Source: Przewalskia tangutica (lineage: Eukaryota > Streptophyta > Magnoliopsida > Solanales > Solanaceae). From it: a stretch of 64,000 nt of DNA. Position 1 is the first letter of the stretch. The number at the start of each line of letters is the position of its first letter. The position numbers and the translations under genes are program-made. Positions 1 to 13,357 of the stretch are shown here, piece by piece. The stretch is taken from contig CM056721.1 in assembly GCA_029844215.1 (NCBI GenBank), positions 14,892,368-14,956,367 of the forward strand, written 5' to 3'. The notes under the pieces are model-generated. The model saw only the letters and a list, made by a program, of their open reading frames with translations, ran no database searches and had not been told where the DNA came from.

Positions 1-2478
1 ACTTATCAAAGCAACAAGAAAGTATTACAAGGCTATCACAAACCAATACAATCAAGTTATTCACACAAGGTACTTTCTACTAACAAGTTCGCATCTATCC
101 CCAAAGTACTTCACACATTAAAATCTTAAAAAAGATCTGCTTCTTTCACTTAAGTCACACAATACCCGTAGTATAAAATAGAGTGATCCCTTTTAAGAAA
201 ACTAAAACTCTTACCTTTGTAAAATCAAGTAACAACATTATTTTCCAAACGCCCAAGTTTGCCTAATTTCAAATGTTCACGCTTCTTATTTTAGAAAGGT
301 TTCGTAGTTCATAGTCTTATTCATTTAAGAATATAATTCTCTTTAAACAACTGAGAAACATAAGCCTTATATGTGAGTAGGATATTCTTGTTTATAACAA
401 TCTTATTACAAAGACCATGATCTAGAAATATCATTTTGTCTCATCTTAGCTTCTATGCAGATGGAAGTTTCTACCGGTTTTAATAATACTTAATTATTCA
501 AAACATTTCCTTTTATTAACGCCGCAGTGGTTTGTCGATACACATTCTGATTTCAAATCAAGAAACATTCTTAAGCCGTTATACCTAACTTCCCATAAAG
601 CTAGTATAACTCCTAAGTTTTCAAACACCAAGTATTACTTCCTTTCAAAATGATTCAAAATCTTTTGAAATACTTCATTCTTTCTTATCATATAACAAGC
701 CGCTTATAGTTCAAATCGCTTACCTTTTAAAACCACATGTATTTTCTTACTAACATAAAGTCGTTATAACCAACTTCCCATAAAGCCGTTATAACACTTT
801 ATGTTTTAAACCACTCAAACACATTTAGCACACGACGCTCACCGCACTACATAGTTCACACATATCATGCTGTAAGAGATGGAAGAGGTTCACATACCGC
901 GACGAGTATCGACTACAGCAAAACGCCCAAGTACTTCCAAACGTCGGCTACCCCTTAAGCCACGTAGATCGCGCCACACGTAGTACATCAACCTATAAGG
1001 CCACAAGGCGCTTTATTAACATTTAGATCTCATCGTAGAACATTCTACCGAAAATTGGCAAAGACTCTCCCCGCAACAGCGTAAATCTCTCCTCTAACTG
1101 GCCGGCTACTAAGCCAACCAGTGGGGTTATACATCTAACCCGAACTGGGTACAATTCTACTCCACAAGATTACTACACAAGTTCATCAGAATACACCCTA
1201 TGTAAAACAGTCACTGGGCTTCAGTGCTTAAGTCCAAAGACATCGCCACAAGCTATGTTCGCTTATATACATAGTATACTTCAACTATAATTTCCTACAA
1301 CATGTAATATCCAATTACAATAGGGGACAAGATATTTACCTCGCTAAGCCCATAATTATCCAAGTATAAAGTCGATCCCGGCAATCGCTTAGCTCCAACT
1401 CCGAGCGCCCAACCCACTCTAAACCACCCTTAGAAGTTCTAACCAACTTCTTCACAATACTCCAACTGACTATGGAGATTTTCCTGTGGTTTCGCCAGGA
1501 TCGACGGAAGTATAATAGTATTTCGGGCTTTTCAGATAGGTATAACCTTAGAATACAACAAGGTATACTGCTAAGGTAATTGGGCATTATAACAATACTT
1601 TGAGAGTATTTCTACCAAGAGTGGTATTATATGAAAACAAACTAGCAGTGGGTACCCCACGGCCACACCACAGCGAGTGGGGTGGCTACCTCTACCTACC
1701 CCACTGTGGGGAAACTCTCGCCAAGGGGCCTCAATGGAGTGGGAAGGCTCTCAAGACTTAGACATTTTGACGAAGAAGTCTTCAACCCAGAGGGTATTTA
1801 TAAGACAAGCCAAGGCCAACCAACGGCCAAGATCTAGCCAAGTGTTAGCAAGTGTAGGCCAAGATATGCCCAAGTGCCCCTAGTCCCTACTCCTTAAAAC
1901 CCTCACAAATATCTACACAAATATCTACCAACAACTTGCCCACCAATCTACCTAAGTCGCCCACTTGCTTCCAATGCAGGTGTGACACACGCCACCCTCC
2001 CGCTGGTCCAAAATGTTTCGCTTTCTAAAAATCCGCAAAAATAAGAAAAGACATAGCCGAATTTTCCCTCGCAAGTTATGTAAAACGCTTCGCCGAAAAA
2101 CGACTCTAACCAAGGTGCCAGACAAATGCCATTCTACTAAGCCACTTAGGCGGTGACACGTGTCACCCTCCTATTGGCCCAAAATAAAACATCTTCCAAA
2201 ATATCCATAATGGCCAAAATCTCAAAACAAAGCTGGCCCCACAAAATCAGAATTTCTCCCGTGGCCCCACGTGACCATTTTCAAAATAAAATTCCATAAT
2301 TCTCTAATATTCCAGAAGTCCGATACCAAACTGGGAATCCAATTCCCATTAACGAACCTTTTTCCTTCACAAAACCGAAACTTTTCCGTGGAAAAAATCG
2401 CCTCTTTCTTCCTTTCCAATCTTTTCGCGATTCTCGCACGCACGCCCTCGCATACATACCACGAACTACGGTATAACA
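1..2478 (-). mobile_element. Tekay-type element I, 3' LTR (cut by window edge)
   Basis: This stretch is a close direct repeat of 5798-8295. Read on the minus strand it begins TGTTATACCG at 2478, a start typical of Tekay/Del-type gypsy LTRs, and it runs off the window at position 1. A polypurine tract lies directly outside it at 2479-2490, which makes it the 3' LTR of a minus-strand element. Differences from the other LTR are mostly small indels. The short open frames inside it are not genes. Confidence 0.85.
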
Positions 2479-2490
2479 TTCTTCCCTTAG
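2479..2490 (-). other. Polypurine tract of Tekay-type element I
   Basis: On the minus strand the sequence is CTAAGGGAAGAA, ending exactly at the TG that opens the 3' LTR. This is the expected place and composition for the plus-strand priming site. Confidence 0.7.
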
Positions 2491-4590
2491 AAACATTCGT
2501 CCGAATGTTCATTCTAAGCCTCAAAACATACGCGGCGCCAAAGATAGTCTTCACTCCTATACTTACGAAACAATCCTGCCATACCTGGCCACAGAAAGTA
2601 CCTGCGCAACATACTTATATCCAAGTCTACGAGGAAACACCTCTAACATCACCACAATTACACTTTTGTCACTTTGCCGCGAGCCTAGCTCCGACGACCC
2701 AACAAATGGTACCGGCCGTCATGATCACCGGTTGTCGACACTCAACCCTTACCACATTTCGACATCGCTTTAGTTTCCAAAACTCGGGTTACTATCTCTT
2801 TACGTGGGCATCATTAATCGGGACATTCGATGGATCTTCGATACTTTCCAACATAACAATACGAAGACGGACGCATCGCTTCCTAAGTCGGACGCAATTG
2901 CTAACATATAGCAACCCGCCTATTCTTCACATGAACTCAAAAGGCCCAAAGTAACTCGCTAAGTTCCTTCGCTTTCACAACTCGCCATACCGTCCGGTGG
3001 TACTTTCAAGAAGACCGACCGCCAACTCGAACTCTAAGCGTCGCCGCCGATTATCCGCACGATTCTCCGAGCCGCCGTAACTTCTTCTAGATGAGCTTTA
3101 CCCTATCCACACCTGGAACAAGCTTGATCCAACTATCTCAACTCGCCAACATCGAACCAATCGACCGCAACTTACACTTCGCCCCTACAAGGCTTCGTAA
3201 GGCGACATCCGAATCGAATGGTAGCTTAAACGCCTCCACAGAGACAACAATCCTCACAACTACCCTCAAATCCACACACCGCCCGAGGCGAACGTGATTC
3301 GAGACTCACCAGTCCTTAATCCCGCTCGTAAAACTTCCAAACAAAACACCGTAACTGGCTCCACTGCTCGCCATAAGGTGAAGGTAGGCACCTGCAGCCT
3401 TACAACCTTTCTCGATAAAACAACACCGCCGAGTGAACGGCCCCGATCGAAGAACACGATGGGCTGCTTCATCGACCGACCACCGGTCGAACGCATCCAC
3501 GAACTCAGACGCTAGTTAACTACACTGGGCCTAACACCCTCGCGTGACCCTTCCACAAGGCGGACCACCACAACCGCACTTCACCACCAAACATGCCGCT
3601 GGTTGACCCGCAACGTGGCCTCAACCCGACCCGAAGGCGCAAAATACTATCTCCCAAGGAACAATTTTACTAAACATGTTACGAAAACCTAGTGGTCTTC
3701 TTAGCTCAACTAACCTCTTTCATTTCATACCACTTATTGACCTATCCCAAACATAGCTCACGTGCACTATGCACCCTGAAGGATCAAACATAACACTACA
3801 CCTTTACTCGAGACGGCCTTACCTCTAAGGTCCAGACGTATAACACTCTAAGGCTCACACCTTCTCTATCCCCAAAATCTTACTGCTAACCCACCATGAT
3901 TTCTAATCACAACTACCACACCGCTATCGTAACATAGCACTTAAGGTATACTCACCTTGAAAGTTACCGCGACTCACGCCCGCCCTCTTCTCGCCCTGGT
4001 TAACCCGGCCGATCTCTACGCTTGCCACGCGCATAAGCCCGCATACGTGCCATGCTCAAGCCTAATCAAGGATTACTCTTGCACAACCTTCTCTTAGGTA
4101 GTCATCAAGACTCGCGATACATCCAGATACTCTCCGTAGCCAAATCCATAGCTAGTAACGCGTTGTCTCGCAATCTATATTCTCGCTCCTGGCCGTGGAA
4201 CCGGCGTTCACATATCATGGCCGCAGAGGAACCGCCGCCGCCGTGCTAAATCTCTGCTGGGGCTAGTGACGTCGCAGAAATCCCCGAATGAAGCACTACC
4301 CTAGGTAATGATTTGGCATGTGCCCTCGCCACCCTCTGAACTCTACTCGCAGCTCCCTCGGCTGCCTTGCCCTCCTGGGCCCGGGTTGCCCTACGCGGAG
4401 GCATAACGATAAGGGAAATAATTTCGCCGTAGGTCCAACTTACAACATACCTCTAAGGCACGATCTCAGAGTGAGAAGAATAGAAACCAATCCTAAATAT
4501 CCTATAGCCTCCTCGATTATTGCGTGCACAACACCCGATAATCAAGACTTCATCGATACGGTCTCAGACACTTTCCGAGGATTAATCGCC
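2491..4590 (-). mobile_element. Internal region of Tekay-type element I (non-autonomous)
   Basis: Only about 2.1 kb separates the primer binding site from the polypurine tract, far too little for gag-pol. No protease, reverse transcriptase, RNase H or integrase motifs are visible in any frame. Apart from a broken gag start near 4404, frames are short and interrupted by stops on both strands. The element would need enzymes from a relative. Confidence 0.7.
4246..4404 (-). pseudogene. Remnant of gypsy gag N-terminus
   Basis: The minus-strand frame starts MPPRRATRAQEGKAAEG at 4404 and stops after 52 residues. MPPRRA followed by an Arg/Ala-rich tail is the usual beginning of Tekay-type Gag. It sits about 190 bp downstream of the primer binding site, as expected for gag. 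No capsid domain or CCHC knuckle follows in frame, so this is a dead fragment and not a small gene. Confidence 0.55.
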
Positions 4591-4598
4591 TGATACCA
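4591..4598 (-). other. Primer binding site, Tekay-type element I
   Basis: The minus strand reads TGGTATCA four bases after the 5' LTR end (GTGACA). This matches the start of the initiator tRNA-Met primer site (TGGTATCAGAGC) used by most plant gypsy and copia elements. The following bases (GGCGA) depart from the canonical site. Confidence 0.7.
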
Positions 4599-4602
4599 CT
4601 TT

Positions 4603-7600
4603 TGTCACGACCAAATCGCCCGGATCGTGCCTTACCCGCACCCTAGTGACACAACATCGAGTAATCGAACATAAAACAACAAATGAGATAACGTAAATAT
4701 AAAACAATAATCAGAAAACTTGCCTTTCGCATATATATAACCATCAACTCTTTTACAAAAGAACAACTTAATCCTTTTTACCAACCCCGCCACACAACAA
4801 GATTTCATGCACTTAAGAATGATACGACACAACGGCGGACGGGGCCCCGCCAAACCCCCGAATGTAAACACTTACTACGACAGGGACTATACCACCGATA
4901 AGCCTCCGAGAAACGGAGCTTCCCAAACGCCGAATCGACCGAGAGCTAGGATCAACGATCGATGTACCTCAACTCGGCAGATGAACGCACTCGGCGAGGT
5001 CAAGATAACAGTAAAAGTATGTGAAACTAAAAATAAATATCGTAAATGAAATCATAGTAGTCTATACAAAGCAGAGACATGTATGATAACCAAACTACAG
5101 ATCACCATAAATAAGCGAGCCATGTCAAGTCGTGACTCACACCTCAAGTCATCACTCAATTTAACAATGGGTCTCACGCCACAACATCAATCGTGCGTGG
5201 AATACCTTCCTCACCGCCAGCTTTATGATATACAAGCACCAAGGAATACACATGAACACCGTGTCCCACTGTGTCCTAATAAAACTGCATGCGGTAAGTA
5301 CGAAGGCATAGCCGACTACTAACACCTACGCATCAACAAGGTCATAAATCAGATCATAAGATCCGCTGCCGTCATTACATGATCAAAGCCGCCACTTGCC
5401 CGCAGATCTAATGCGCGCCTAGTCTCGAACTTCCCGCAGCCCGATAGGCCAATCTCATCGCCCGCATGAGGTATTCCCGCATCGAGGGTAGCTACTCCCA
5501 AGATCGCCCCGACTTTCGAGTCCGCACGGCCACGCGGACCGCATGCCCATAAAGGACGACACTAACTCGAACTCTCGTAGCTCCGCATAGGCCCTCAGAC
5601 CCGCATGAGGTATTCTCGAATCACGGTCCTGCATCACCGAGTCTACCCCGTGATCGGAGGGCGCTTAACCCTAATCATCTCAAGAGATGAATGCCACAAT
5701 ACTATCATAACGATCGATAGTTAATAAGCACAATCAAGCGGAAACCCCTTACACAAACATCACAAGATACTAACACACGTAGCATCCTAACACGCTTACT
5801 TATCAAAGCAACAAGAAAGTATTACAAGGCTATCACAAACCAATACAATCAAGTTATTCACACAAGGTACTTTCTACTAACAAGTTCGTATCTATCCCCA
5901 AAGTACTTCACACATTAAAATCTTAAAAAGATCTGCTTTTCACTTAAGTCACACAATACCCGTAGTATAAAATAGAGTGATCGCCCTTTTAAGAAAACTA
6001 AAACTCTTACCTTTGTAAAATCAAGTAACAACATTATTTTCCAAACGCCCAAGTTTGCCTAATTTCAAATGTTCACGTTTCTTATTTTAGAAAGGTTTCG
6101 TAGTTCATAGTCTTATTCATTTAAGAATATAATTTCTTTTAAACAACTGAGAAACATAAGCCTTATATGTGAGTAGGATATTCTTGTTTATAACAATCTT
6201 ATTACAAAGAAATCATGATCTAGAAATATCATTTTGTCTCATCTTAGCTTCTATGCAGATGGAAGTTTCTATCGGTTTTAATAATACTTAATTATTCAAA
6301 ACATTTCCTTTTATTAACGCCGCAGTTGGTTTGTCGATACACATTCCGATTTCAAATCAAGAAAGCATTCTTAAGCCGTTATACCTAACTTCCCATAAAG
6401 CTAGTATAACTCCTAAGTTTTCAAACACCAAGTATTACTTCTCCTTTCAAAATGATTCAAAATCTTTGAAATACTTCCAGCTTCTTTCTTATCATATAAC
6501 AAGCCGCTTATAGTTCAAATCGCTTACCTTTTAAAACCACATGTATTTTCTTACTAACATAAAGTCGTTATAACCAACTTCCCATAAAGCCGTTATAACA
6601 CTTTATGTTTTAAACCACTCAAACACATTTAGCACATGACGCTCACCGCACTACATAGTTCACACATATCATGCTAGAAGAGATAGGAAGAGGTTCACAT
6701 ACCTCGCGACGAGTATCGACTACAGCAAAACGCCCAAGTACTTCCAAACGCCGGCTACCCCTAAGCCACGTAGATCGCGCCACACGTAGTACATCAACCT
6801 ATAAGGCCACAAGGCGCTTATTAACATTTAGATCTCATCGCAGAACATTCTACCGAAAATTCGGCAAAGACTCTCCCGCAACAACAGAAATCTCCTCCTC
6901 TAACTGGCCTGGCCACTAAGCCAACCAGTGGGGTTATACATCTAACCCGAACGGGTACAATTCTACTCCACAAGATTACTACACAAGTCTATCAGACAAA
7001 TACCCTATGTAAAACAAATTCGATTCTTCAGCTTAAGTCCAAAGACATCACACAAGCTATGTTCGCTATATACATAGTATACTTCAACTATAATTTCCTA
7101 CAACATGTAATATCCAATTACAATAGGACAAGATATTTACCTCGCTAAGCCCATAATTATCCAAGTATAAAGTCGATCCTGGCAATCGCTTAGCTCCAAC
7201 TCCGAGCGCTCCAACCCGCTTCTAAACCACCCTTAGAAGTTCTAACCAACTTCTTCACAATACTCCAACTGACTATGGAGATTTTCCTGTGGTTTTGCCA
7301 GGATCGACGGAAGTATAATAGTATTTCGGCTTTTCAGATAGTATAACCTTAGAATACAACAAGGTATACTACTAAGGTAATTGGGCATTATAACAATACT
7401 TTGAGAGTATTTCTACCAAGATGGTATTATATGAAAACAACCAGCTAGTGCAGTGGTACCCCACGGCCACACCACAGCGAGTGGGGTGGCTACCCTCTAC
7501 TACCCCACTGTGGGAAACTCTGCCAAGTGGGGCCTCACGAAAGTGAGGGGAAGGCTCTCAAGACTTAGACATTTTGATGAAGAAGTCTTCAACCCAGAGG

Positions 7601-8295
7601 GTATTTATAGCACAAGCCAAGGCCAACCAACGGCCAAGATCTAGCCAAGTGCTAGTGTGTAGGCCAAGATATGCCCAAGTGCCCCTAGTCCCTACTCCTT
7701 AAAACCTCACAAATATCTACACAAATATCTACCAACAACTTGCCCACCAATCGCCCTAAGCCGCCCACTGCTTCCAATGTGAGGTGACACACGCCACCCT
7801 CCCGCTGGTCCAAAATGTTTCGCTTCTCGGAAAAATCCGCAAAAATAAGAAAAGACATAGCCGGAATTTTCCTCGCAAGTTATGTAAAACGTTTCGTCGA
7901 AAAAACGACTCTAACCAAAGTCAGGCACAAATGCCATTCGGCTAAGCCACTTAGCGGTGACACGTGTCACCCTCCTATTGGCCCAAAATAAAACATCTTC
8001 CAAAATATCCATAATGGCCAAAATCTCAAAACAAAGCTGGCCCCACAAAACCAGAATTTCTCCCGTGGGCCCCACGTGACCATTTTCGAAAATAAAATTC
8101 CATAATTCTCTAATATTCCAGGAAGTCCGAATACCAAATCTGGGAATCCAATTCCCATTAACGAACCTTTTTCCTTCACAAAAACCGGAAACTTTTCCGT
8201 GGAAAAAAATCGCCTCTTTCTTCCTTTCCAATCTTTCTGCCGTATTCTCGTACGTACGTCCTCGCATACATACCCTGGAACTACGGGGTATAACA
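4603..8295 (-). mobile_element. Tekay-type element I, 5' LTR (about 3.7 kb)
   Basis: On the minus strand it runs from TGTTATACCCCGTAG at 8295 to CGTGACA at 4603, next to the primer binding site. The part from 8295 down to 5798 repeats in the other LTR; the rest would lie beyond the left window edge. About 3.7 kb is long for this lineage. The motif CATAAAGCCGTTATAAC recurs within it near 6570-6605. Confidence 0.8.
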
Positions 8296-9725
8296 AGCAG
8301 CAGAGGCCGCCATGGACGAAGATGAGCCTGAAATAGGGGCTCAATATGAGGCAGGACCTAGCCACCGGCCAACTAAAGGAGCAGAACCTCCAACGCCCAC
8401 AATGGAGCAATTGTATCAAAATCAGATGAGGATGATGCAGACCTTGGACACAGTAGTACAAGGACAGCAAGAAACAAGGCAACAAATCAACGAGTTGAGT
8501 TCCTTGTTCAACCAATGGTCGATGCATTATCCACCGCCACCACGACTATTTTAGCCAAAATTTGTAAGTGTCTTATTTCTTTTACTGTCTTTGAGTCTAC
8601 ACACATTGGGGACAATGTGTGATTTAAGTTTGGGGGTGTTTTATTTGTGTCATGTTATGTTTTATTTATGTCTTTTTGATTGTTTTATGTTTATTTTGAG
8701 TCACCAAAATTTTTTCATTTTTTGAGTCATAATTGTCTGTCAAAGATCATGTATGTTGTAGTTGCTAGAAACACCTAGTGAAGTAAGGTGGAATAATGTA
8801 ACGGAATTGAAGCAACTATGGAAACACCTAAGTTAGATATGCCGAAAACTCACGTAACTGCTCATTTTGAGTCTCTTGCTGAGTTATGCATGTTAAATGA
8901 TAAATACTTACGTGTTATGATTTCTTGCTATTCGAGGCTAAATAGTTAGATATGCGTGTTGGGAGATGACTGTGCATTTCTTTGATAGCCAATTCTTACC
9001 ATTCATTTCTATCCCGCACTTTAAAAATATCCCTAGTCACCCCATTGAGCCTAAATTGAAACTTCTTCGACACCCTATATTCCCACAAATTGTACCATAA
9101 GTGAAAATATGAAATAGTGGAATACATTGTGTTAAAAATAGACAAAAGGAGTGAATAAGTCTCATGCACCCCAATACAAAAGTAATAAGAAATAGGCAAA
9201 AGCCTAAGTTCAGTGCTTGTCATTATATATTTCACTCTCCCAAAACAAAAGAGGGGAAAGATAGAATCGAAATGAAGAAAAGAACAAAAAGAAAAAGGGA
9301 AATACTGAAAAGCAAAAGAGCTTATGGTACACGAAATGAGCCTAAATTGCCTATTTTTACCTACCTATACCTAAGCCTACATTACAACCCTTAAAAGTCC
9401 TGAAGATCTCTTTTATGCATATCCGAATTAGTGAGAAGCAAGTAAGCATGCCATAGGAATTCTTGAATTTAGATGCATGATTTAGTATATTGACTTCCAT
9501 TAAGCATGATGAATATGAGTTTGCGAAATATCTAGCTTAATGTGCTGAAATTTCATGATATATGTTCCTGCATATTATTTTGCTAACCTTCATGTTTTTC
9601 TAGTTAACACTAATGCAGCAAAAGTGATCAATGGCAGTGAGTCTTTTATTTTTCGTTTCTTTGAGTCTTTATTTTATTTCTTTCTATCTTTGCTCGAGGC
9701 GAGCAAAGGTTAAGTTTGGGGTATT
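8296..9725 (+). mobile_element. 3' part of a Tat/Athila-like gypsy element, internal region
   Basis: This begins directly at the Tekay insertion point and ends at a plus-strand LTR. It holds the end of an open frame and then non-coding sequence. Two phrases typical of the 3' internal region of these elements are visible: GGGGACAATGTGTGATTTAAG followed by TTTGGGGGTG near 8609-8640, and TTAAGTTTGGGGTATT directly before the LTR. The 5' half of the element would lie left of the window. Confidence 0.65.
8297..8554 (+). pseudogene. C-terminal end of a retroelement polyprotein frame
   Basis: The frame is open from the Tekay junction, through an in-frame ATG at 8312, to a stop after PPPPRLF. It reads acidic (MDEDEPEIG), then polar. 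A Gln-rich, probably coiled-coil stretch follows (QLYQNQMRMMQTLDTVVQGQ and on), with a proline-rich end. Because codons stay open upstream of the ATG, the ATG is probably internal and the frame was cut by the insertion at 8295/8296. Its place just before the 3' non-coding region fits the end of pol or an accessory frame. No catalytic motif is present. Confidence 0.55.
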
Positions 9726-11094
9726 TGATCTGTGTATTTTATATACACCTTTGAGTCGCTTTTAGTTAATCTTTTGTCCCATTTTGCACATATAAGTGTC
9801 GACAGATAGTTTTTCGCTCTTTTGAGTCAAAGTGGTTAAAATGGTCAAATGCGAAAAAGAGCAAAAAGAGGGCAAAAGAGAGATGCCGTAGCCGAAACAG
9901 AAAGTGGCGAACGAGGTAAAATCTGCACCAGCACAAGGCGCCTCGCAGCCAGCAGGCGCGCCACTATTCGTAGAGGCCGCAGAAGATCCAGTACGGCGCT
10001 CGCATGCCAGATGCAGGGCCGCGCTAAACATCCGAAGTTACAGAGTTCCAGTACGCGCGCATGCCAAAGAGATATGGGCGCGCCAAAACACCCGGACGGA
10101 TTGCGAACTTCCAAGGCGCTCGTCTCAGGGCATGCCGACTGAAAATTAGGTCTTTGACGAAATTTTGGCCAGCCCAAGGAAAAGAGGAGGCGGTTTTCAC
10201 TTATATAAAAGGAGAACCTAGGCGCTGGGGTTCCTTCTGCACAACACAAGACTTTTGCTCGAGATTGGATACCGTTAGTTTAGTAATTTCTTTTCACTTT
10301 CTTGTTCTTTATTTCTATTTTGTATGATGAACATGGAATTAGTTCTTGTCATGACAATGACTAGGAACTAATTCTCTTATAGGGCTTTCCATGTTGAATT
10401 GCTAGAAATTTATGTTATAAATTAATGCATGCTTATGGTTATTTTTCTTATTGTGAGATCTATCCAATAATTGAGTTGAATTCTTGGTAATTAATTGACA
10501 ACTAATTATCACTATATGATTTCTAATCAGATTCTGAAAAGGGGGGATTGTGAATATGCTGTAAGTTGGGTAGACATTCTTGGATTGGGGATGAAAATAC
10601 CTCAATTATTTATGTAGCGTTGATGAGAGGCTTAACAACCCTAATTTTGCGCATTGTGCGACTTTACCAACTAAGTTTTTGTTCTTAATCCTCCTATAAA
10701 GTTATCCTTATCACCAAAAGGTAGGTAAGGTGCGACATCAGTTGAGTGTTTATATAACCCTAACGGGAGTATAAAACGATTTCGTAAACCTGCTTTCTCC
10801 AAAAGAAGAATACCATAAGTTAATGCATTAGTAAGTAGCATAAGCAGATAGTAAGGATACATGGAAGCCCTATTCTCATCACCACTTAAATAAATCTTTA
10901 TATTTAAATAGCTTGCATAATTCTTAGTTATAAACAACAAATCAATTATAAATTCACCAAATAGATACTAGAAAATAGATAGTTGGTAATTGAACCCTAA
11001 TCCTTGTGGACGATATTCGGTCTTATCAAGACTATACTACTTGTCACGATAACGTGCACTTGCGTTTAAAGTGTGTGCATCTTTTCGCGCATCA
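9726..11094 (+). mobile_element. 3' LTR of the Tat/Athila-like gypsy element
   Basis: The LTR runs from TGATCTGTG at 9726 to GCGCATCA at 11094, about 1.37 kb, with TG...CA ends. A TTTGGGGTATT polypurine-like stretch lies directly upstream, and a TATA box lies inside in the same orientation. The matching 5' LTR is outside the window. The five bases after it (ACTAC, 11095-11099) are the presumed target duplication. Confidence 0.7.
10201..10211 (+). promoter_or_regulatory. TATA box in LTR (9726-11094)
   Basis: CTTATATAAAAGGAG is a near-ideal plant TATA box, about 480 bp inside the LTR. A GC-rich stretch lies upstream and a CT-rich presumed start region downstream. It most likely drives retroelement transcription rightwards. 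Confidence 0.6.
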
Positions 11095-13357
11095 ACTACG
11101 TACGTACATTCTTTTCAAAATACTCCTTTCTATGTAAAACCCCAAGATACTAACACCCGTAGTATCAATGTGTGTCTATTTTTCAAAGTAGGTTACTACA
11201 CTTTTTAGAAAACTCATTTCAAAGCTTGAAATCAAGTAACTTCAACTTTTTACAATCTAGGCAACTTATGCCCATTAATCAAAATAGACAACTTATTTAA
11301 CCTTCCATAAAGCCGTTATAACCAACTTCTCATAAAGCCGTTATAACCCTTTATGATTTTGGACATATTCATTCATTTTATAACCAAGAGACTTATACTT
11401 TTAAAACCAAGTATCACATACTTACAAATCAAGTTCTTAACTTTCAAAATACTTCAAGTCTCTTAATATTTAGAAAACAAGTTTCTTCTCTTAAATCATG
11501 TCATTTCTCCTTTTTTAAAACAATTAAGTAAATCACTCCTTTGACTCCCCTAAAGTCATTATAACAACCCTTAGGTTTTGGAACTAAGACACTAGCCAAA
11601 AGATTTGGAAACCCCTTCCTTTTCAAGACTCTATGTACTTTAAGAAAAATACTTTCACTCTTAAGAATCCAAACTCCACTAAGGCAATGGATTATACAAC
11701 TTACAATTTAAACATCAAAGTACAATCAAGGAAGTACATAGAACAAATTCTATTTTAGGCAATCCAAATATAACCAAGGAATGGATCATTTAAGGAGTAG
11801 GACATACTTTCTTTATCTTAAGGAATCGTGCTAGAAGAGGAGATAGTTCACATAACTTTTCGGCTAAATCCACAAGCTAAGCCGAATATGCCGCACGTAG
11901 AAGTGTCAACCTATAATGGTCACAACATGACTATCAACTTCTAGTCTCTAACGTAGAATAATACTAAGTATACGGTCTCTAATTCTACGGAAAATCGGGC
12001 AGCACTTCCTTTGTTTCTACTTACTTTGCCACCTTTTTCAAGGCCGAATACAATAACCAAACATGACACATTTAAGGCTCAAACAACAACCAACCAAAGG
12101 GGATTACACGCCTTACAATACGTGTAAAATTCCGCCCCACAATTCATACCAAGTAGTTTAAAATCCAAGCCATTCTCGGCCAACTTATAACCAACAACAC
12201 TAAGTCTTTTCCAATCCTTTTCCAATTCCAAGTTCTAAGGTCTAACATGTTATATAGTCATAAACAACTTCAACAACTACAATTTCCTTCTTTATACAAC
12301 ACGCGATTTACTTAAACTAATAATCAACTTGAATTGTAATCTTAAGGCTAACATGCTAATTTTCGGATTAGGGTTCCAATAGCCAATATAATTATCAAAC
12401 TTCATACTAAACATCTCATGCTTGCTAATATCCATAGCTACAACAATAAGTAAACTTTAATTGCTAAAACGACAAGATTTATACCTTTATAAGCCCTTAA
12501 AATTTCCAAGATTCAAAGTCGCGCCTTAGCAATTCTTAGCTCATTTCCTTATGTTCCAATCCGCTCCAAGCACTCCTTAGAAGCCTATGAAGAACACATC
12601 TTCAAGTTTCAACTTCAAAGTTGAAGAACTCCTTAAGTTTCCGCCTTGCGACTAAGGTGAAAACGCCGTTTTTCCGAAATCTTTCTATTGAGATATCCTT
12701 ACAATACCCTTAGGGATCTTGGGTTTAAGTCTTGTGAATAATGGATCAAAACTACAAATTTTTTGTGTGGACTAGATGTCAAACCCGAGAGCATCAATGT
12801 AGAACAAAGTGTTGTGAAATTTTTCTAAGTGTGGAAGACCTTGTCTTGCACTAGTAGCATGCTTATATAACACATTGGATGGCTTAGATTAATACACTTG
12901 TGGGCTAGGATGAAGTACAATTAATGTTAAGTCAAGTGGACAAGTTGACTTGGTCAACAATCTCAAGCTTGAAGACTTATCTTCCTTGATGGTCAATGAC
13001 CATTTTACCCTTACCAAAATCGTCCAAGACCATATGTGGGGGGGGGGGGTGCCACGTGTCGCCCTCTCATTCGTCCATAAAATTATGTAACCCTCGTGGG
13101 CTCCACAAAACGTAAAATTCCTCGGGTGGGCCCCACATGACCAAATCCGTAAAAACAAATTTCCATAATGTTAAAAGTTTCACAATCCTCAAATAATACA
13201 TTTTGAGAATCCAATTCTCAACAACGAACATTTTTCCTTTCCGACGTTCGGAAGATTTCCCGTCGGAAAAACAATTCTTCCTTTCGTACTAATTTCCAAG
13301 TCTTGTGTTCCTTACGTACTTTCTCTTATACATGTCCTGGACTTACGGGGTGTAACA
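11095..13357 (-). mobile_element. Tekay-type LTR II (truncated by insertion)
   Basis: On the minus strand it begins TGTTACACCCCGTAAGTCC at 13357, the classic Tekay start. It shares blocks with LTR I: the AAGATACTAACAC block near 11150, the double CATAAAGCCGTTATAAC motif near 11311-11350, and the TAAGCCGAATATGCC region. The Tat/Athila-like LTR interrupts it at 11094/11095, so its other end lies off-window. A run of 13 or more G sits near 13035. It broke a copia element at 13357/13358. Confidence 0.75.

Noticed and set aside
2271..2954. 227-codon plus-strand frame
   Set aside because: It crosses the LTR/internal boundary of the Tekay-type element in antisense, has no domain likeness, and its start lies inside the LTR.
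13035..13048. Poly-G run as a functional G-quadruplex site
   Set aside because: A single homopolymer in an LTR is more simply slippage or a sequencing artefact.
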